Position numbers and translations under genes: made by a program. From positions 1-64,000 of the forward strand of contig NW_019173992.1 in NCBI RefSeq assembly GCF_001642475.1: a stretch of 64,000 nt of DNA. The letters run 5' to 3'. The notes beneath the pieces were generated by a model. It searched no databases. It was not told where the DNA came from and saw only the letters and a list, made by a program, of their open reading frames with translations. Below are positions 1-12,137 of the stretch, piece after piece. The stretch comes from Fonsecaea monophora. Its lineage: Eukaryota; Ascomycota; Eurotiomycetes; Chaetothyriales; Herpotrichiellaceae. Within the stretch, counting starts at the first letter, position 1, and each line of letters opens with the position of its first letter.

Positions 1-400
1 GCGGGAAAAGGTGGGGGGGGGGGGGGGGGGGAGCATGTCGAGCTTTGGGCCAAATCCGGGGAACACCTAAGCGAGCCTGTGCTTCTTGGCCACCCATTGG
101 CGAGTCTAGGCCAAGGAAGTTTCATCGACTACCACGACTACCAAAGTAACTTGCGCGTCCTCTGTAGGTCATGTGAAGGGCAGACTATGATTGCGATTTG
201 CTGTCACAAGACTCGGTATACATGTAGCAGCACTCGTAGCAAAGTACCCCGAGTTTGCAGCTGAGATGGGCTTTCTGATCAGATCTACAATAGTTCTCCG
301 CCTCCTCAAAGTACCATATCAGCTTCTCCATATACAATGGTACTGTGAGCATCTATCTCTGCACTGCTGATGCTGCTGCTGCTGCCGCTACCCATAGCGA
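1..400. repeat. Window edge with poly-G run and TGC microsatellite
   Basis: No gene is visible here. Positions 13-31 are an uninterrupted run of 19 G. A short TGC/GCT triplet tract lies at about 369-388, just past the 3' end of the minus-strand SDR gene. Such a long G homopolymer is often a sequencing or assembly weak point. Confidence 0.6.
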
Positions 401-1318
401 TCACCGGATAAAGTCAAACCCACCATTCACGCCAATGATCATGCCTGTCGTCCATCGCGCCTCGGGCATACAGTGCAGAGCCACAGCGTCCCCAATCTCG
501 TAATCATAGGCCACGCGACCATTGAATGACTTTGCAATGGCCTTCATCTCGTCAGTGTCCGTGTCGCGGATGGGCCCCAACGGTGTCATCGTGTTCATGA
601 GGGCCACCTTTTCCGCCACGTACGGGATGGGTTGCATGTCGGTCAGCACGGGGCCCACGTTGAGGGCGTTGACAGTCGCTCGCTCGGCCAGTTCGCGCGA
701 CCACGTTCTCGTCATGGCGTCGAGTGCGGCTTTCGTGCCTCCGTAGACGGTGTGTCCGAGTGTGCCGATGGTGGCCGAGATTGAAGAGATGTTTATGACC
801 CGCCCAGATCGGTCGTGGGGTAGGTATGGTAGAACCGCCTGCATAACGAGGATTGGTCCAAGTACGTTGATGGCATAGGAATCATAGAAGCTCTTTGTGG
901 TGATATCCGGCAGGAGATCCGCCGGACAGACTCCCGCGTTGTTGACGACAATGTCGATTTGGAACCGACCACCCTCTGGCGGGGTGAGAGACCGTCTGGC
1001 GGCTTCGACGATTTTATCCCCAGCGTCTGGTTGTCCAAGATCGGCTCGAACGCAGACAGCCCTCGTGCCGTACTCTGCCTGTATCTCGGCCACCAGGGTC
1101 TCGCTCTTGGTGATGGACGACTCCGATGTATAGTTGAAACAGACGTCCGCGCCTCGGGCTGCCAGACTTCTCACAACAGCTGCCCCAATGCCTGGATACC
1201 GTTGTCAGTGGGGTCGTTGCTTATGTCTTTGTGTGTGTCTCTCTCTACCTCTTGATCCTCCTGTGACTATAGCAACTTTTCCCTGGAACGGTCCTCGGCC
1301 CCTAGCGCAAGAACCCAT
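401..1318 (-). CDS. Short-chain dehydrogenase/reductase (SDR), 2 exons, 286 aa
   Basis: NAD(P)H-dependent oxidoreductase of the classical SDR family, probably cytosolic, resembling fungal 3-oxoacyl-ACP reductase-like or secondary-metabolite ketoreductases. Exons are 1249-1318 and 401-1190/1191; the intron starts gtagag and ends ccag, and the join restores the cofactor motif TGGSRGIG at residues 19-26. Also visible are NNAG near residue 108, the catalytic Ser in INISS near 158, and the YxxxK pair (YGGTK) near 173-177. The start at 1318 is the only ATG in frame with exon 1 and gives a normal N-terminus right before the beta1 strand. The next gene on the same strand is a Baeyer-Villiger monooxygenase (585 bp between them), so a shared ketone/alcohol pathway is possible. 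The substrate cannot be deduced. Confidence 0.88.
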
Positions 1319-1903
1319 CCTCAATCAAGTTTTTTCTTAGAGGGAGAGAAAGGCTAGACAAGATGTTTCTGTCACCTGGAGATCTCACTTCAAGGTATTG
1401 AGGATGATTTGTCTATTGACAGAGGCAAAAAGTGCAAACTACTTTAAGGGGCTTACAGCAAGACGTACATGGACCACATGCCCTGGATTCAATCCACCAC
1501 GGCATCATCAAAGTTTCCGGCCCTCCACGCTCAAAGGTCTCTCGCGCCGGAAGTATGCATGCCGGAAATGCCGTACAAATGCCTAGCTTTACTGACCTAT
1601 GATATTTTGTCTTTGGCGCTGCCGAGGCTGACGCAAAAGTAGGTTTTGTTTTCAAACCCAGAAACACGACCCTTGGTGACACAATACCCATAGCTGCCTA
1701 CCGGCGATATCTTCCACACGATGGTTGTCACTGTCGTATACTGCATAGAGACCGTCTGCTCCCTATGCAGAGATCAACTTCGTAGCAGAGTTTTGTTAAT
1801 ACTCCATTTGGTTCACTGACATCTATTGCATTGCAGATCTGATGCACAACCAAACAGCATCACACTGGTCACTATACCGCAATCACGATGACCTGGTACA
1901 AGA
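1319..1903. other. Intergenic, SDR 5' side to BVMO 3' end
   Basis: 585 bp between two minus-strand genes. It should hold the SDR promoter and the BVMO terminator. I see no further gene and no clear TATA box. Confidence 0.5.
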
Positions 1904-4060
1904 CTATTCTTCCCCGGCCACTATGGACTCCTCAGGATCCGACGCCATTATTGGGTCGTTGACGTGCACAATCTCTTTTCTCGCGGCATCCGAGGCGCCG
2001 GGCTGGTCCAGGTACCACGCGAGATCACCGCCCTCGAGTTCTCGAGCAGTTCGTCCGCGGCCTAGGAACTCGAAGCGATTGGATGATCGATACTTGAAGT
2101 TGAAGTCCTCCCAGCGTGGGGTGGTGATGAGTTCAAGGAAATGCACGGCTGAACCAGGCCAAGGGCCCCATACCGTACCATCTATCGTTCCATTCTTGTA
2201 CCTAGAGCCACAAGGTAGTTAGAAGGGCCCGTTTTTTATCATTGCCTTCATGTTCTGGATAGGATAGAAAAGAAACAACGAACCATGATCGGCACGACGA
2301 AGTCCACACAAGGTCTTTCATGACAGAATCTTTGTGCTCTTGGAAGTCGTCCACTGCCTCCTGCTTTGGAGTGATGGACTTGATGTTCTCGGTCATGAGC
2401 TTCTCAGCAGCATTGTATGCAAACCTCAAACAAAACTCGAAACACGGGATCAGGGCGCCATTGGCCGTCGGGGAGTTAGGTCCGCTCGTGACTGTAGTTT
2501 TATCCCGGTCAGTATCGCTGGACAATGTGTCGTGTTGGAAACGGACTAACTAAAGTAATTAGGAAATCCTGCAGCGCCAAATCCTAGATATGAGCGAGGC
2601 TCGTCTTTCCAGATTTCATTTATCACTTGGCCGCCCTCGCCTACCAAAGTGAATGGCGGGCAGAACGAGGTGTTGAATCCAGTGGCACAGATGAGAACGT
2701 CCAACTTGATGTGCGTGCCATCGTCGAGGATGAGGCCGTCCGGGACGACTTCTCGAATTTCCTCGGTCTGGACCGTGACATTGTCTGAGCACAATGCCTC
2801 AAGGTAGCCGTGTCCGGGAGTGATCCTATACATCGCGTTAGTCTTTGTGGATTTCGAGGAACGGAGTATGCTCACCGGCGGCACCCCAACGCGAACTCGG
2901 GCACGAGCTTGGGAATAAGTTCTTTTTTCTTGCTCAACTGGTCTATCATCTGCCTCCTCGTTTCCTCCGCCGCTTGCTTCTGTAAAGACGAGTTCTTGAC
3001 CTGGATGTCGAAAAAGTGATTCATGGTGCTCTCGGCTCTTTTTCGATGTCGGAGAAATCCATCAGGATCACTTGCCCATGCCTCCTGCTGCTCTTTGGTG
3101 AAGACTGTTTCTCTTCCTTGTGGGGCGAGCTCAGCAACGAGTTCGGGAGTAATCCATGTAGGGGACCTGTGGAACGAAAACAAATGTTTTGCCACTGTGA
3201 TAGGCACCTTGGTCAGCCATTACATACTAGGACATGATACGATGCCACATACTGACCTCGCTGGGCTTGAGGCACGATCTGAATGGCTGAGGATCCAGAG
3301 CCTATGACGCCGACGACTCTATCGTCCAGCTTGAGAGATGTATCGTAGTGTGCCGAGTGGGCGAGAACACCTTTGAAAGATTGCAGACCAGGAATGTCAG
3401 GCCACTTCCAGTTGCTGAGAGGGTGTTAATTCCGTAGCCCTGGGGGAAATTGAAGCTCTCACCTACTTTAGAAACCCGGTCGCATTGACTAGAACTTCCC
3501 CTTTGTCCACAATCTTCTCCCCTGTCTTCAAGTTGTCGATCTCTACCTCCCATTGTCCAGTGGAGTCATTCCACACGGCCTTTGAGACTCGATGCTCGAG
3601 ATGCACAAAGTCATACACCCCATATGCCTTGGCTCTACCGGTGAAGTACTCTAGCAGCTCCTTCCAGTCCACATACGCGCGAGACCAGTACGGGTTTCCC
3701 TCCCAAGAAAACGAATAGGCATGCGAAGGTACGTCGCACGAACAGCTCCATAGATGTCAGCGGCCGGAGAGTTGGCTTGTGACATGGAAGAACATACCCT
3801 GGATAGCGATTCTCAAACCACGTTCCCGCAACTCCTGCATTCTTCTCGTAAATGACCAGCTCAACTGGCTTTCCCGGGAATCTCTCCTTGAAGATCTTGA
3901 CGGCCGCAATTCCCGATACACCACAGCCAACGACAATGATTCTAATCGGCCGCGGTTTCCACATGTAATGAGACGAATACTGGTAGGTAGATTTTGTGCC
4001 ATTGACGACGCCATTTTTTGACGTGTCGTGGACGCCGTTCGTTGCCGCCTCGATTGCCAT
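1904..4060 (-). CDS. Baeyer-Villiger-type flavin monooxygenase, 7 exons, 591 aa
   Basis: FAD- and NADPH-dependent monooxygenase that would insert oxygen next to a ketone (ester/lactone formation). Exons by frame and splice site: 3798-4060, 3467-3745, 3253-3414, 2876-3166, 2551-2825, 2284-2491, 1904-2201; all phases agree and the sum is exactly 592 codons. Residues 45-50 (GCGVSG) form the FAD Rossmann motif and 219-224 (GSGSSA) the NADPH one. Residues 194-205 (FKGVLAHSAHYD) are the BVMO fingerprint FxGxxxHxxxW(P/D), with Tyr where Trp is usual. Other family blocks are NRYPGCSCDVPSH, CRRITPGHGYLEAL, ATGFNTSF and the C-terminal FEFLGRGRTARELEG. It is closest to fungal cyclohexanone/4-hydroxyacetophenone monooxygenase-like proteins. 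It has no signal peptide, so it is probably cytosolic. Its length is normal for the family. Confidence 0.92.
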
Positions 4061-5932
4061 GGTGTGACTGGTAAAGCGCTGTCGAAGTCTCTGTTAAACT
4101 TGATTCCCGATTTTGGGAATATCAAACCTCAAGCAGAGGCATGTGTTGTCACAAATTTAACATGGTGGGAATCCATAGATCGGAATATAAGCCTCCGTTA
4201 TCATCATCTCCGTGAAAAATAAGAGTGCCTAGCCTCAGGATAGAGTGTTATGGGGTCCTGGTGGAATAACGGAATTCACATCTCCGTCGTAGAGGCTTTC
4301 ACATCGTTGATGGGAAGCAGTCATGAGACCGCTGTGATAGGGAAGCGACCCCTTGCTTGAGAAGCTGAGAGGTCAGGATACGAGAAACCACTAGAGGGTT
4401 TCTCGCTAAACTTCGAGCGGGTTGGAGTGGCAGTTCCAGCCGACCATCCCCCACGATTGACAAGCAGATCCAGCCGAGGCGTCTCTCCATGAGTGTAAAC
4501 CTCAAGATTTAAGCCCAAGAAGTTGGAGTCTTTGTCGGACGTTTGCTCGAGCACAATCCTCCGCATTCTGTCGTGGCTTTCGTAATGCTCCGTCACGTGC
4601 ATAAGTAAACCACAGCTGGGAGTGTACCGAGTATATGTGTGGGATATATGGACTGCCGGAAAGGCTTGCTGACCTGACAGGGTCCAAGGAGTCGCGAACA
4701 AATGGGTTCACGACCAGTACGGCATATACATAACGGGAGTCTTGTTTGCGCTTGTGTAATGAACAAGTCCAAGCTGAGTAATGCGATGTTTTTGTCATGT
4801 ATATGTAATATCTGCGGAAATGGACCGCCATATACTCCTTCGAGTGGGTACTCGTATGTACGTGTGCAGGTAAGTACAAGGACGAGCGGCGGAGAGGTGG
4901 TTTGGTAGGTGGAAGGATTGATGGGTGAATGGGAAAATGGAATCGTGATTCGCCTAGGGACGAGTAAGGCAAGTAAGGAGTAGTTCTCGGTAGTAGTGGC
5001 ATAATAATATAATATGAGTTGTGGAGCCAGTAATATGTCCTGCAGGGCCTAGGTAGATGTCCAAAGAGGAAGGTGGATGAACCCAATACGGGGAAGCAAC
5101 TTGGTCGCTTTTTTCCCAAGTACCGTCGACGGGTATATACCGAGTACCGAGTACTTTAATGCTCCTACATGCCTTTCAAGTCTGCATACATACTCGTTCC
5201 TTAGTCCCTGACACAGCTTGTGCGGTCCGTGGAAGCACTTTGCTTAGGGGTGGGTGGGACTACAGTAGGTTTGGGGGCTGAGTGAGGATATAACGAGTGG
5301 CTAAGTAAGTACCTCGCAGACAGAGTTGTGAAGGGGCTGACTAACGAAGTCGTTGAGGACTGTTATTTACTGCCACGAGTAGCCCAATAATGGAACCTGA
5401 GCCTTGTCAAAATTGCATTGACAAATTCACTTGTCCACGTATCGAGACATGGTCGTTTGACCTGCAAATCCTCCTTCCAAGTAGTCGGGGCCCACAATGA
5501 ATAAAAAGTCAAACCAGACCCGCACAGACTGTCTTTTCTTGGTAGTCAGCACGATCTGGTTTACTGGCACCCAGCTGGCACCGATACTGGTGCTCCTGTC
5601 TTTGTCACGCCTGATGAGATGGCAAAAACGCATCAGATTGTCAAAAGTTCCCCGACGGACAGCCTCATCGCGGGTCCGTGGGTCCAAATTCGCAACCACA
5701 GCATCCATTTGTGCCTCTTCACCAGCGTCTCTGGACCAGACCCAAGGCTTGCTTACCTTACCCCTTAACGTTTACCCTGAGGCACACTGCTTACCTGCCT
5801 GTGGTACCTATGACATGGTCGATGCTACACCACGAACCATGCTGAAACCAGCTGTGACTGAGCCTTGCCGACTCCACTGCGCGCACTACCCACCTCGTGA
5901 GATGCCTTGAATAACGGAAGGATATAAAACTG
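4061..5932. other. Divergent intergenic region between BVMO and GMC genes
   Basis: About 1.9 kb separates the BVMO and GMC start sites, which are transcribed away from each other. A 205-codon open frame on the minus strand (4502-5119) has no recognisable protein character and was not accepted. The 9-mer TACCGAGTA occurs at 4625-4633, 5138-5146 and 5145-5153 (the last two overlap). Confidence 0.5.
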
Positions 5933-5939
5933 CACACTT
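5933..5939 (+). promoter_or_regulatory. TATA box of the GMC oxidoreductase gene
   Basis: TATAAAA in the context GGATATAAAACT. With the usual 30-60 nt from TATA to transcription start, an in-frame ATG at 5957 would be at or before the RNA start. This favours translation from the ATG at 6008. Confidence 0.5.
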
Positions 5940-6007
5940 GCTCGCAGGCCTGGAGCATGTATGTCATCACCAGCATCCTGGAGGAAGCTCTAGTTGGTAG
6001 ACCGCTG

Positions 6008-8062
6008 ATGACAATGAGATCCGAACAAACCCAACAAACATCTACAAACGCGGGGCCGGGGACGGGAGTCTTTTGCTCCCTCGAGGACTTCCTTACCAAC
6101 GACTTTGACTATGTCATCGTGGGCGGCGGGACTGCCGGTGCAGTGGTGGCAGCGCGGCTGAGCGAGGACCCCAACGTCCGCGTGGGCGTCCTTGAAGCCG
6201 GCCAGAACCGTCTGGGAGATCCCCTGGTCGAGACGCCGGGGACGCTGGCGTTCCTTCTAAGAAATCCAACGTACGCGTGGGACTTTACGACGGTGCCTCA
6301 GGTATGTATTGTCTCTGAACATAAAGGGGTTGAAGAAGTCGACGAACTAAACTAATCCTCCGTGAACGTGCAGACCGCCAACAACAACAGATCCTACCAT
6401 GTCACACGCGGCAAAGTCCTCGGAGGCTCCAGCGCCATCAACTTCATGGCCTACACGTACCCGTCGCGACGCGATTGGGACGAGATGAAAGAGCTGGGCG
6501 TCACCGGGTGGTCGTGGGATGACATGTACCCCTATTATCGACGGGTCGAGCACTACGACCCCGCGACCAAGCCCGAGCCAGAGTTCTACCCGATCGACAC
6601 GGCGGTGCACGGCAGCGAGGGCCCCATCCACACGTCGTGTGCCAGCGCGCGGACCTCGACCGAAGATGCCGTCCTTGCCGCCCTGCAGGAGACGTCGGGT
6701 CTGCCACTGGCCAAGGAGCCGTACTCGGACTCGGGTGACCACCAGGGTTGGTTTGGGTGCTTGAACGCCATCGACCGCAGCGTCAACAAGGGCACGCGCA
6801 GCTACGCGGCGACGGGGTACATTGCGCCAATCCTGCAACGCACCAACCTGAAGATCCTGACGGAAGCCACAGCCACCAAGGTCATCTTAGAACAAGACAA
6901 TGGCGACCCCACATCGAAGATCGCGCGAGGCGTGGAATTCGCCCATGCGGGCCGTCACACCCCCTTACATACCGTCCGCGCCAAAGCCGAAGTCATCCTC
7001 TGTGCCGGTGCGATCCAGACACCGCAACTCCTAGAGCTCTCTGGGATCGGCGACGCGTCGATCTTGCGCGCGGCGGGCGTGACTCCACAAGTCGAGAATC
7101 CGCACGTGGGCGCCAACGCGCAGGAGCAGATCATGACCAACGTGAGCTACGAGCTCGCCGACGGGGAAACCAGTCTTGACAGCATCTACACGGACCCGAC
7201 GTTCCTGCCCGCGCAGCAGGCGCTGTACGCCACGTCGCGCGAGGGTCTCCTGGCCAACAGCCCCGGGCTGAACGGCTTCACGTCGTACGCGGGGCTGGTG
7301 AGCGCGAGCACGCTGGAACGAACCGTGTCGTCGCTGGCCTCTCTCCCACCCATTTCGTCCTCGTCACCGTCATTGCCCGCGCCAGAGATCGATTCCCGAC
7401 AGGCAAGAATCCTCGCGTCGCGGCTCGCCTCGCCCACCGCCTCGGCGATCCAGTACATCCTCATCGCGGCGTTTTGCGACACTCGCAACGGCAACGCCGA
7501 CATGTCCAAGTTCATGCCCGGTCCGCCGCCGCCGGCGGCGGCATTCTCATCATCCCCAAATCCACCGTCGACAAACCCTTGCATCTCCCTACAAACCGTC
7601 CTCATGTACCCGGCCTCCAGGGGCTCCGTGCACATCACGTCCGCAGACCCGTTCGCCCCACCGCGGATCGACTATGGCCTCCTCTCGCACCCGGCCGATG
7701 TCGACGTCCTCGCCGCGGGCCTCGCCCTCGTCGACCGCGTGTTCACTTCGCCGCACCTCCGCCCGCGCGTCAAGCGCCGCGTGTACCCTGCCGAGGGGGT
7801 CGATGTGCAGAACCCCTCCGTGGCGCGGGACATTGTGCGCGAGGCCGTGACGCTGATCAACCACCCGCTGGGGACGTGCGCGCTGGGCAAAGTCGTCGAC
7901 GACCGGCTACGGGTCAAAGGTCCCGTGCGGGGACTGCGAGTCGTCGACGCCAGCGTGCTGCCTATGCAGCCGAGCGCGTTCCCCATGGCGACCGTCTACG
8001 CGATTGGAGAGAAGGGCGCGGCCATGATCAAGGAGGATCGGGTCTCCAGCAAGGCTTCGTAG
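6008..8062 (+). CDS. GMC-family FAD oxidoreductase, 2 exons, 660 aa
   Basis: Glucose-methanol-choline oxidoreductase: an FAD-dependent alcohol oxidase or dehydrogenase. Exons are 6008-6301 and 6374-8062; the 72-nt intron runs gtatgt to gtgcag. Visible are the FAD motif VGGGTAG near residues 38-44, GMC signature 1 (GKVLGGSSAINFMAY, near 111) and signature 2 (GAIQTPQLLELSGIG, near 309). The catalytic His lies in NHPLGTC near 593. The second active-site position, normally His or Asn, is Phe in SAFPMATVYAIGEKG (near 632), which is unusual. An extra stretch rich in Ser and Pro lies around residues 410-500. No signal peptide is seen, so it may be intracellular. An upstream in-frame ATG at 5957 would add 17 residues but sits too close to the TATA box. 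Several antisense frames over this GC-rich gene are shadows. Confidence 0.9.
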
Positions 8063-8517
8063 ACAAGGGGAACCGCGGTCTTTAGTGTACTCGGTATATC
8101 CCACGTTGTTCATCGTAGAGAAACAATGTCCTCGATAAGTAACAACTTGATCTCGTCCTTCACAAGCAAGTCCACTCAAGGAGCGATTTGGATAATATGA
8201 ACTCCTGACCATCGAGTAATTTTGTCACCAGATGCCCTGTCCAGTAGTCGTCCCCATTTGCTGGTTGGATCTGCATCCTTGTCGGTTCAATTACAATGAT
8301 CCCGCAGACTGTTCTTCGCAAGCATTCATTATCATTATCACTAGGGGTTACCGAGATCTGGCCTCTTGACAAGATTCCCAAATCCTGTCTTCCAGGTCAA
8401 GCCCACTGAGACTCGATTAGGTGAAGTCTTCTTCGTACACTAAGACATCATTCTTTCGCTAGATCATTTCATTGCCCTTCACAATTCATCACACCTGAAA
8501 GATCGACGGAAAGCCGG
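8063..8517. other. Convergent intergenic region, GMC and RdRP 3' ends
   Basis: 455 bp between two genes that end towards each other. The 9-mer TACTCGGTA lies at 8088-8096, just behind the GMC stop. No gene is visible. Confidence 0.5.
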
Positions 8518-11500
8518 TCACGCACTCAGGACGCTTTCTGTCTCTTTCACGATTTCGGGCACACATAAGCCTGCGGCAAACCACCCAAAGCTGCGCAACT
8601 TGATGTTACGATTTGCAGTCTCATGCACGGCCAGATCAAGACAGGCAGCAGCGAGGCAAACAAACCCAGAATCACCGTCATCCATAGTCAAGACCTCCAT
8701 TCGTGACTTGATTTGCCGAAGTTCGTGATTGAATTGCAACTTCATGTAATCGGATTGCTCCCGTTGGCGTTTGGTTGCTGCTCCAGAGCGACCTAAGATC
8801 TTGCCGATGAACACTTCTTTCTCGGTCAGTTGCTCCGTGCGCCGAACTGCATATGAAGACATTATGTCCGTCAACATCGATTCATAACTCGCCCATGTTA
8901 GCTTAGCCTAGCGTCATCCATACAAAACTTACTAGTCTCTCACTTCCCTCGCGGCAGCAAGAAAGGTCTCAATACGGGAGAAGCCGAGATGATTCTCCAC
9001 CCAGTCGCAAACATCTCTCAATACTTCATCGGTAGCAGGGTTGCTGAATAGCGAGGAGGTATCGTCCTCGAGGTCATCAAAGAAGGCATCCTCGTTCACG
9101 GCTCGATATAAACGACCCAAAATGCGATCCGACTCGTAGTAGCGATAGCGCTGGCGGCCGTCTGGCATAGGTGTCTCTTCTTCGGGTCTTTTGATCCCTT
9201 GCTCGACCTTGATACTTGCACTTGGAGCCATAAAGTCAGGTCTATACTCGGGGCCTCGCGGGATCCGCTTGGTGTCCACAGGGACGCCACTCTTGGAAAA
9301 GTCCACGGCGTTGGAATGTAACTCGGCGAGCAGGAGGCACTTGTCTGAGAGGGTGCCGTCAAGGTCAGCGAAGACTTGGTGGAGACTGGCGATCCTCCCA
9401 AGTTGGTCATTTTGCATAAAGTCAACAAAGAACCCGGCCATGTCGTCGGCAGTGACTGCCCGGCCAATGTTCATAGGCACCACTGGCAGATATGCAGCGG
9501 GAATGACAGTCTTCTGGGGCAAGAGCTCATCGTCGTAGATGACGTTGAAGAGATCACCATCTAGGTCGCCGCCACTCAGCATACTGGGTAGGTCGCGAGT
9601 ACCCCGCTGGCTGAAGACAATGCTGTTGTGGAGGTTCCAGAGTGGAGACTCGTCAGGTGGTGCCACGGCTTGAACAAGTTGCACATCGCCAGGATGTAGA
9701 GCAGGTGACCGCGTGACAGCCACACGTCCACTCAAGCAGGAATGGCTTCCGGTCTTCTTATCCAAAAAGGTCACAAAGACCTCGCCTTCCTCAAGCCAAC
9801 CAGTTTCGTCGCTGATCCCGTAGAGCGTGAGAGCTTCTGGGACCAGGATGCGACTCCGATATTTGATCTCTCGGAGCTGGACTTGTAATAGTGCTCCCAG
9901 GATATCCCTCAAAAAGCTGTCTCCCGTGGCATCAACGCCAATGCAATCTAGATATTTGAGAAGCGTGGGCAACCCGCTATTACCATCGGAGAGGTGTTCG
10001 TTGATAAAGGCAAGAGCAACAGATCTGGAGGAGGCGCTGAGACGTAGTCGCTGCATAGCCTGTTCTTGCAGCCTTTCAAAAGCCGAGTCAGGAACCCCAA
10101 GGTCCTCCAGGATTTTGATTATTTGGCGGTTCAGCTTGAAAGGGAGTGGCCGAAGATTAGAGCCGCAGATTTCAATCTCGTCGGATGGGCTACCTGTGAA
10201 CTTGACCATTGATTCTCGTAGATGTATCTGGTCTCCCTCCAGGCGCGTGTCGACTGTAAGCATTCCTTTGGCACCTGACAAGCAGTTAGCAAAGGCCCTT
10301 GAACCACTTTGGCTCACCTTAACTCACCCTTGTACCTAATCTGGTAGGAAGTAGGTTGATCGCCGGCCAGCACATTTCCCCTCAGCCGTTTCCAGGTGGT
10401 CCTTGAAACTGTACCACAACCATCCGTGAACAAATATCGTCCATACTTGACGTCAGGGTCCACTCGGACGATGTTCGGATGCACCCGTATAGCCGATTTG
10501 GTCTCAGAGAATGCCTGACCAATTCGTGCCGCACATTTGGCCGGACACCTGATCACACTGAAGTCTCCAAGCTTGCTGATGAGGTCTTTTGCAAATAGCA
10601 AAGAGCCATCATGGACAAAAGGTCGCATGAACCAACATGTTTGTGACCGCAAGGACGAGTGCGAGAAACCGAGGAAGTCAAAGTGTTCGTTGGCAATGTC
10701 CAAGCCATTACGAAGAATTGACTTGAAACGGCCCTGCAGGACTCGTTCATTGGAAGTGTCCCTATCAAACTCGATGCGTGATCCATCCTCCTCGGAAAAT
10801 AGAACCCGGAGAAAGCAGTCAGAATGTGTGCGGTATTGTCGCAAGACACGGTTCGACGTGATGAGCTCTGGACCATACAGGTATATGCCAGTAGGGGTAA
10901 CAGTGACGCGGTGAGTCGACACCAAGTCTTGCGAGGAACTCTGCGCGGTATCGCAATCAAGGAAAGGATTCGCGTCCTGTTGAAGACTGTTTAACGCAAT
11001 GTTCACAGCGCTGTTTTTCTGGTCATTGGTGGCATCATTATGAAAGAGTTGTAGATTAAGTCGTCGCACAACCGAAATCATTGTCTGTTCGCCTGACCGA
11101 GCTACCAAGTCACTCATCGCGGGCAGGAGGGACTGGACGTCTGCTGGAGAGAGGACGCCGTTGGCCCACAATCCATGTATTTGAAACCTCCATGCGAAAG
11201 AGCAATTTAGTGCCGCAACATGTGAATTCAGACTGGACAATTGTCTTGAGAAGCTGGCTTGTCGGAAAGGGGGAGAAGTGGCTGGCAGATTTGTGATAGG
11301 AAAACGATGGTAAGTCATTGCCTTGACGCGGCGTTGCAGGTTAGCAGCTCCTGTTAACACGACCATGCTGTATGTCAGGCAGCTGCCGACGACGCCAGAA
11401 TCAGAGCCTGGTAACGTGCACTCACGAAACCTCCTGGGAGGTTGCGAGTGTAGGAGTAAACCTTCAAACAACTCAGATAGGTCGGGAGTCGCTGCAGGGG

Positions 11501-12137
11501 CGTCATGCTCGTAGATTTTTGGGGCAGTTTCCAGCGTGATGGTCAAAGTACTGTAGGATTTCCCCGGTGATACAGCCAGAGCGAGGATGGAGTACAGGTC
11601 CATAACTAGATCGTGGCGCTTGGAAGGTGTGGCGGTAACTTGTACCACCAGTGCTCGTGTATCCCTTGTCAGCTTGCCGTCTGTATGGACCTCGAAATAA
11701 GGCACGAATGTAGTCTTTCCAGTCGCTGCCTCCCATCGGCCGCAGCGCAGTGTCGTAATTTTCAGATCCCTGTCTTTTTCGCCTTCTAGGGCTTCTGGGG
11801 CCAGCTTCGAAGACTTCTGCCATGCTTGGAGGCTCTGACGGTCCTTCTCTTCCTTGTGCAGCACACGCAGCCAGTGAGGATCCGCCCGTCTACGACTCAC
11901 ATCGAACAATGCAGGTCGCCCAGATGGAGATAAGAGGAGATTTGGGTAAGCACGTGCTTTGGACAAAAGGCTCCGTGCTTTGAGAGCATCTGGAATGGTG
12001 AGAGTCGCGAATGTCTTCCCAATCGCTTTCCGGACTTCGAAGACATAGATTTGAAATTCGGAGAGGATTGGAGTCAGGGACTCTCTCAACTTGTCTCTGG
12101 TGAACCTTGAGTCAAGGTTCGCAATGAATACCTCCAT
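8518..12137 (-). CDS. RNA-dependent RNA polymerase (RNA silencing), 3 exons, 1173 aa
   Basis: Eukaryotic cellular RdRP of the QDE-1/SAD-1/RRP superfamily, which makes double-stranded RNA from single-stranded transcripts for Dicer and Argonaute. Exons are 10328-12137, 8933-10274 and 8518-8887; total 1174 codons. The N-terminal ~75 residues (MEVFIANLDSRFTRDKLRES...) look like an RRM fold. The catalytic loop is GGDLDGDLFNVIYDD near residues 834-848, with the three Asp of DLDGD. YLFTDGCGTVS and YQIRYKGAKGML are other family blocks, the second restored by the first splice join. The last intron is only 45 nt and ends in GAG rather than the common YAG; upstream AG sites would give a stop at once, so GAG is preferred. 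The gene is probably functional, with no internal stops over 3.5 kb. Confidence 0.93.

Noticed and set aside
4502..5119. 205-codon open frame, minus strand
   Set aside because: Rich in Tyr, His, Ser and Pro without domain-like pattern, lies in the divergent promoter region, and has competing frames on both strands.
7186..8085. Long antisense and alternative-frame ORFs over the GMC gene
   Set aside because: Shadows of the GC-rich third codon positions of the GMC coding sequence.
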